This document shows positions 62,833 to 64,000 of a stretch of 64,000 nt of DNA, in pieces. This stretch comes from Micromonospora sp. WMMD1120. GTDB lineage: Bacteria; Actinomycetota; Actinomycetes; Mycobacteriales; Micromonosporaceae. The notes under the pieces were generated by a model. It saw only the letters and a program-made list of their open reading frames with translations. It did no database searches and was not told the DNA's origin. The stretch covers positions 652,501 through 716,500 of the forward strand of contig NZ_JARUBO010000005.1 in NCBI RefSeq assembly GCF_029626235.1, read 5' to 3'. Within the stretch, counting starts at the first letter, position 1, and every line of letters starts with the position of its first letter. The translations under genes and the position numbers were made by a program.

Positions 62833-63251
62833 GCGCCGTGGCGAACCCCGCCACCGTGGCTGAGTGCCTGCGGGTGGGTGCCGGGTTCTCCCAGGGCGAC
62901 CGCAACTGGATCGCCGAGCAGTTCGCCACCCTCGACGCCCGGCTCGCCGGCTTCCACGCCGACGCCACCGAGCTGGAGGTGTCGGTGAAGGACCGCGAGG
63001 CCCGCGGGCAGAAGGTCACCCTGGAGTGCTGGATCGCCGGCCGGCAGAAGATCGTCACCACCTCCACCGAGGAGGACCTGCACGCCGCGCTCAACGACGT
63101 CCGCGACGACCTGCGTCGCCGGCTCAACGACGCCAAGACCCGCCAGGAGCCGCGCAACAACAAACACCTGCGCGACATCCCACAGCCCCAGGGCGAACCG
63201 GACCCGGTCGACGAGCAGACCCCAGCCCGAGCCGACGCAGAAACGGTCTAA
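62829..63251 (+). CDS. HPF/RaiA-family ribosome-associated protein
   Basis: 140 residues. The N-terminal ~95 residues follow the sigma-54-modulation/HPF fold in a short form (WIAEQFATLDARLAGFHADATELEVSVKDREARGQKVTLECWIAG, then TEEDLHAALNDVRDDLRRRLNDAK), with a basic tail (RQEPRNNKHLRDIP) and an acidic end. Such proteins silence or protect ribosomes in stationary phase. No long C-terminal dimerisation domain is present. ATG 62829 overlaps a short leader ORF. Divergent from the ssb-like gene. Confidence 0.8.
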   Translation: MSAVANPATVAECLRVGAGFSQGDRNWIAEQFATLDARLAGFHADATELEVSVKDREARGQKVTLECWIAGRQKIVTTSTEEDLHAALNDVRDDLRRRLNDAKTRQEPRNNKHLRDIPQPQGEPDPVDEQTPARADAETV

Positions 63252-63299
63252 CCCGCCCCGACCCCGCCCGGCCCCGGCCCCGCCCTGCCCCGCCCTGCC

Positions 63300-63366
63300 G
63301 ATCTTGCACTTACTGTCGCGATATAACGGGCAATCCCGGCGTATCACCGTTCGAAAGTGCAAGATC
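63300..63366 (-). repeat. 67 bp palindromic intergenic repeat, copy C (inverted relative to A and B)
   Basis: GATCTTGCACTTACTGTCGCGATATAA at the left corresponds to the reverse complement of the right half of copies A and B. Right end AAAGTGCAAGATC. The left flank (63252-63299) is C-rich and the right flank (63367-63480) G-rich, as in the other copies. It lies between HPF and the hydrolase gene. Confidence 0.8.
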
Positions 63367-63521
63367 GACGGGGACGGGGCGCGGGGACGGGGCGCGGGGA
63401 CGAGAGCGCGGGGTGCGGGGACGAGAGCGCGGGGCGCGGGAGCGAGGGCCGGGCACGGGAACCAGGGAGGGCAGGGCGCGGGGCTACCGCTGGGTAGGTG
63501 CGCGGGCGTAGCGTCGCGGGC

Positions 63522-64000
63522 GTGGAGCCGGACGTGTTGGGGCCGCCGTACGAGCGGCAGACGATCGACCTGGGCACCGACGACGAGGGGGCCGTGGTCG
63601 CGACCCTGGTCCGGCGACGGGCCGAGCGTCCGACCGGGCGGGCCGTCCTCTACGTGCACGGGTTCGTCGACTATTTCTTCCAGACCCACCTGGCCGACTT
63701 CTTCGCCGCGCGGGGCTGGGATTTCTACGCGCTCGACCTGCGGAAATACGGGCGGAGTCTGCTGCCCGGGCAGACCCCCAACTTCTGCCGCGACATCAGC
63801 GACTACTTCCCCGAACTGGACGCCGCAGCCAAGATCATCCGCGCGGACGACGGGCACGACACCCTGCTGGCCATGGGCCACTCCACCGGCGGCCTGATCC
63901 TCTCGCTCTGGGCGGACGCCCGTCGCGACAGCGGCGTCATCGACGGCCTGGTGCTGAACAGCCCCTTCTTCGACCTGAACGCCCCCTGGGCGTTGCGTCG
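63522..64000 (+). CDS. Alpha/beta hydrolase, lysophospholipase-like (C-terminus outside window)
   Basis: The first ~159 codons are visible. GRAVLYVHGFVDYFFQTHLADFFAARG (oxyanion HG), FYALDLRKYGRS, and the nucleophile elbow AMGHSTGGLILSLWAD. This resembles the monoacylglycerol lipase/lysophospholipase group. The Asp and His of the triad lie beyond the window. GTG 63522 has no ribosome binding site but TAGCGT lies exactly seven bases upstream, the leaderless pattern seen elsewhere here. Confidence 0.85.
   Translation, partial: MEPDVLGPPYERQTIDLGTDDEGAVVATLVRRRAERPTGRAVLYVHGFVDYFFQTHLADFFAARGWDFYALDLRKYGRSLLPGQTPNFCRDISDYFPELDAAAKIIRADDGHDTLLAMGHSTGGLILSLWADARRDSGVIDGLVLNSPFFDLNAPWALR

Noticed and set aside
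61983..63881. Minus-strand 632-codon frame spanning ssb, HPF and copy C of the repeat
   Set aside because: It crosses an obvious divergent promoter region and two real genes in other frames; sequence is low complexity.

Overview
The window reads as the chromosome of a high-GC actinobacterium, most likely a Micromonospora or another Micromonosporaceae. The grounds are strong G/C bias at third codon positions, frequent GTG starts, several probable leaderless genes, paired clpP1/clpP2, a mycothiol-dependent reductase homologue, a class F-type sortase, group II truncated haemoglobin, EttA, and intergenic palindromes of a kind I associate with Micromonospora. It carries about 60 protein genes and two tRNAs, with no rRNA, prophage, insertion sequence or CRISPR array.

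Layout. (1) 1-13.4 kb: protein quality control and housekeeping, clpX(partial)-clpP2-clpP1-tig, tRNA-Pro, tRNA-Gly, rpiB, a DUF1015 protein, a Rv2466c-like reductase, pepN and DUF5130. (2) 13.5-15.7 kb: an amidase and a VapBC-type toxin-antitoxin pair. (3) 15.7-27.0 kb: an eleven-gene, tightly overlapping minus-strand operon that takes tryptophan through kynurenine, 3-hydroxyanthranilate and 2-aminomuconate to pyruvate and acetyl-CoA. It is read divergently from an Lrp/AsnC regulator; only kynurenine formamidase is missing. (4) 27.3-31.0 kb: a secreted protein with a degenerate sorting signal, a sortase, a double-MerR (TioE-type) regulator, and an erythromycin-esterase/DUF6194 fusion. (5) 31.1-38.7 kb: HNH endonuclease, MscS channel, MFS transporter, truncated haemoglobin, YbjN protein, thioesterase, EttA. 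(6) 38.8-43.8 kb: a second toxin-antitoxin pair, then otsA and an otsB-GH15 fusion. (7) 43.9-51.6 kb: cobA/cysG, cobT, cobC, a class A penicillin-binding protein, a GNAT acetyltransferase, and a cobB homologue without its catalytic cysteine. (8) 51.7-64 kb: SURF1, ATP-dependent DNA ligase, M20 and M48 peptidases, uridine kinase, rhodanese, cobQ-cobD, a single-stranded DNA-binding protein, HPF/RaiA and a partial alpha/beta hydrolase.

Regions 1 and 5 together resemble, in order, the M. tuberculosis clpX...rpiB-Rv2466c-pepN-Rv2468c-HNH-glbO...thioesterase-EttA block (recalled, not searched). This makes the amidase, toxin-antitoxin, kynurenine, sortase and Ere genes look like insertions into an ancestral backbone.

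The most unusual non-coding signals are three 67-68 bp imperfect palindromes with matching ends (GATCTTG...CAAGATC), each sitting 3' of a gene and embedded between C-rich and G-rich tracts; a 62 bp tandem repeat with TGATCA palindromes; and in-frame 36 bp repeats at the end of cobD.
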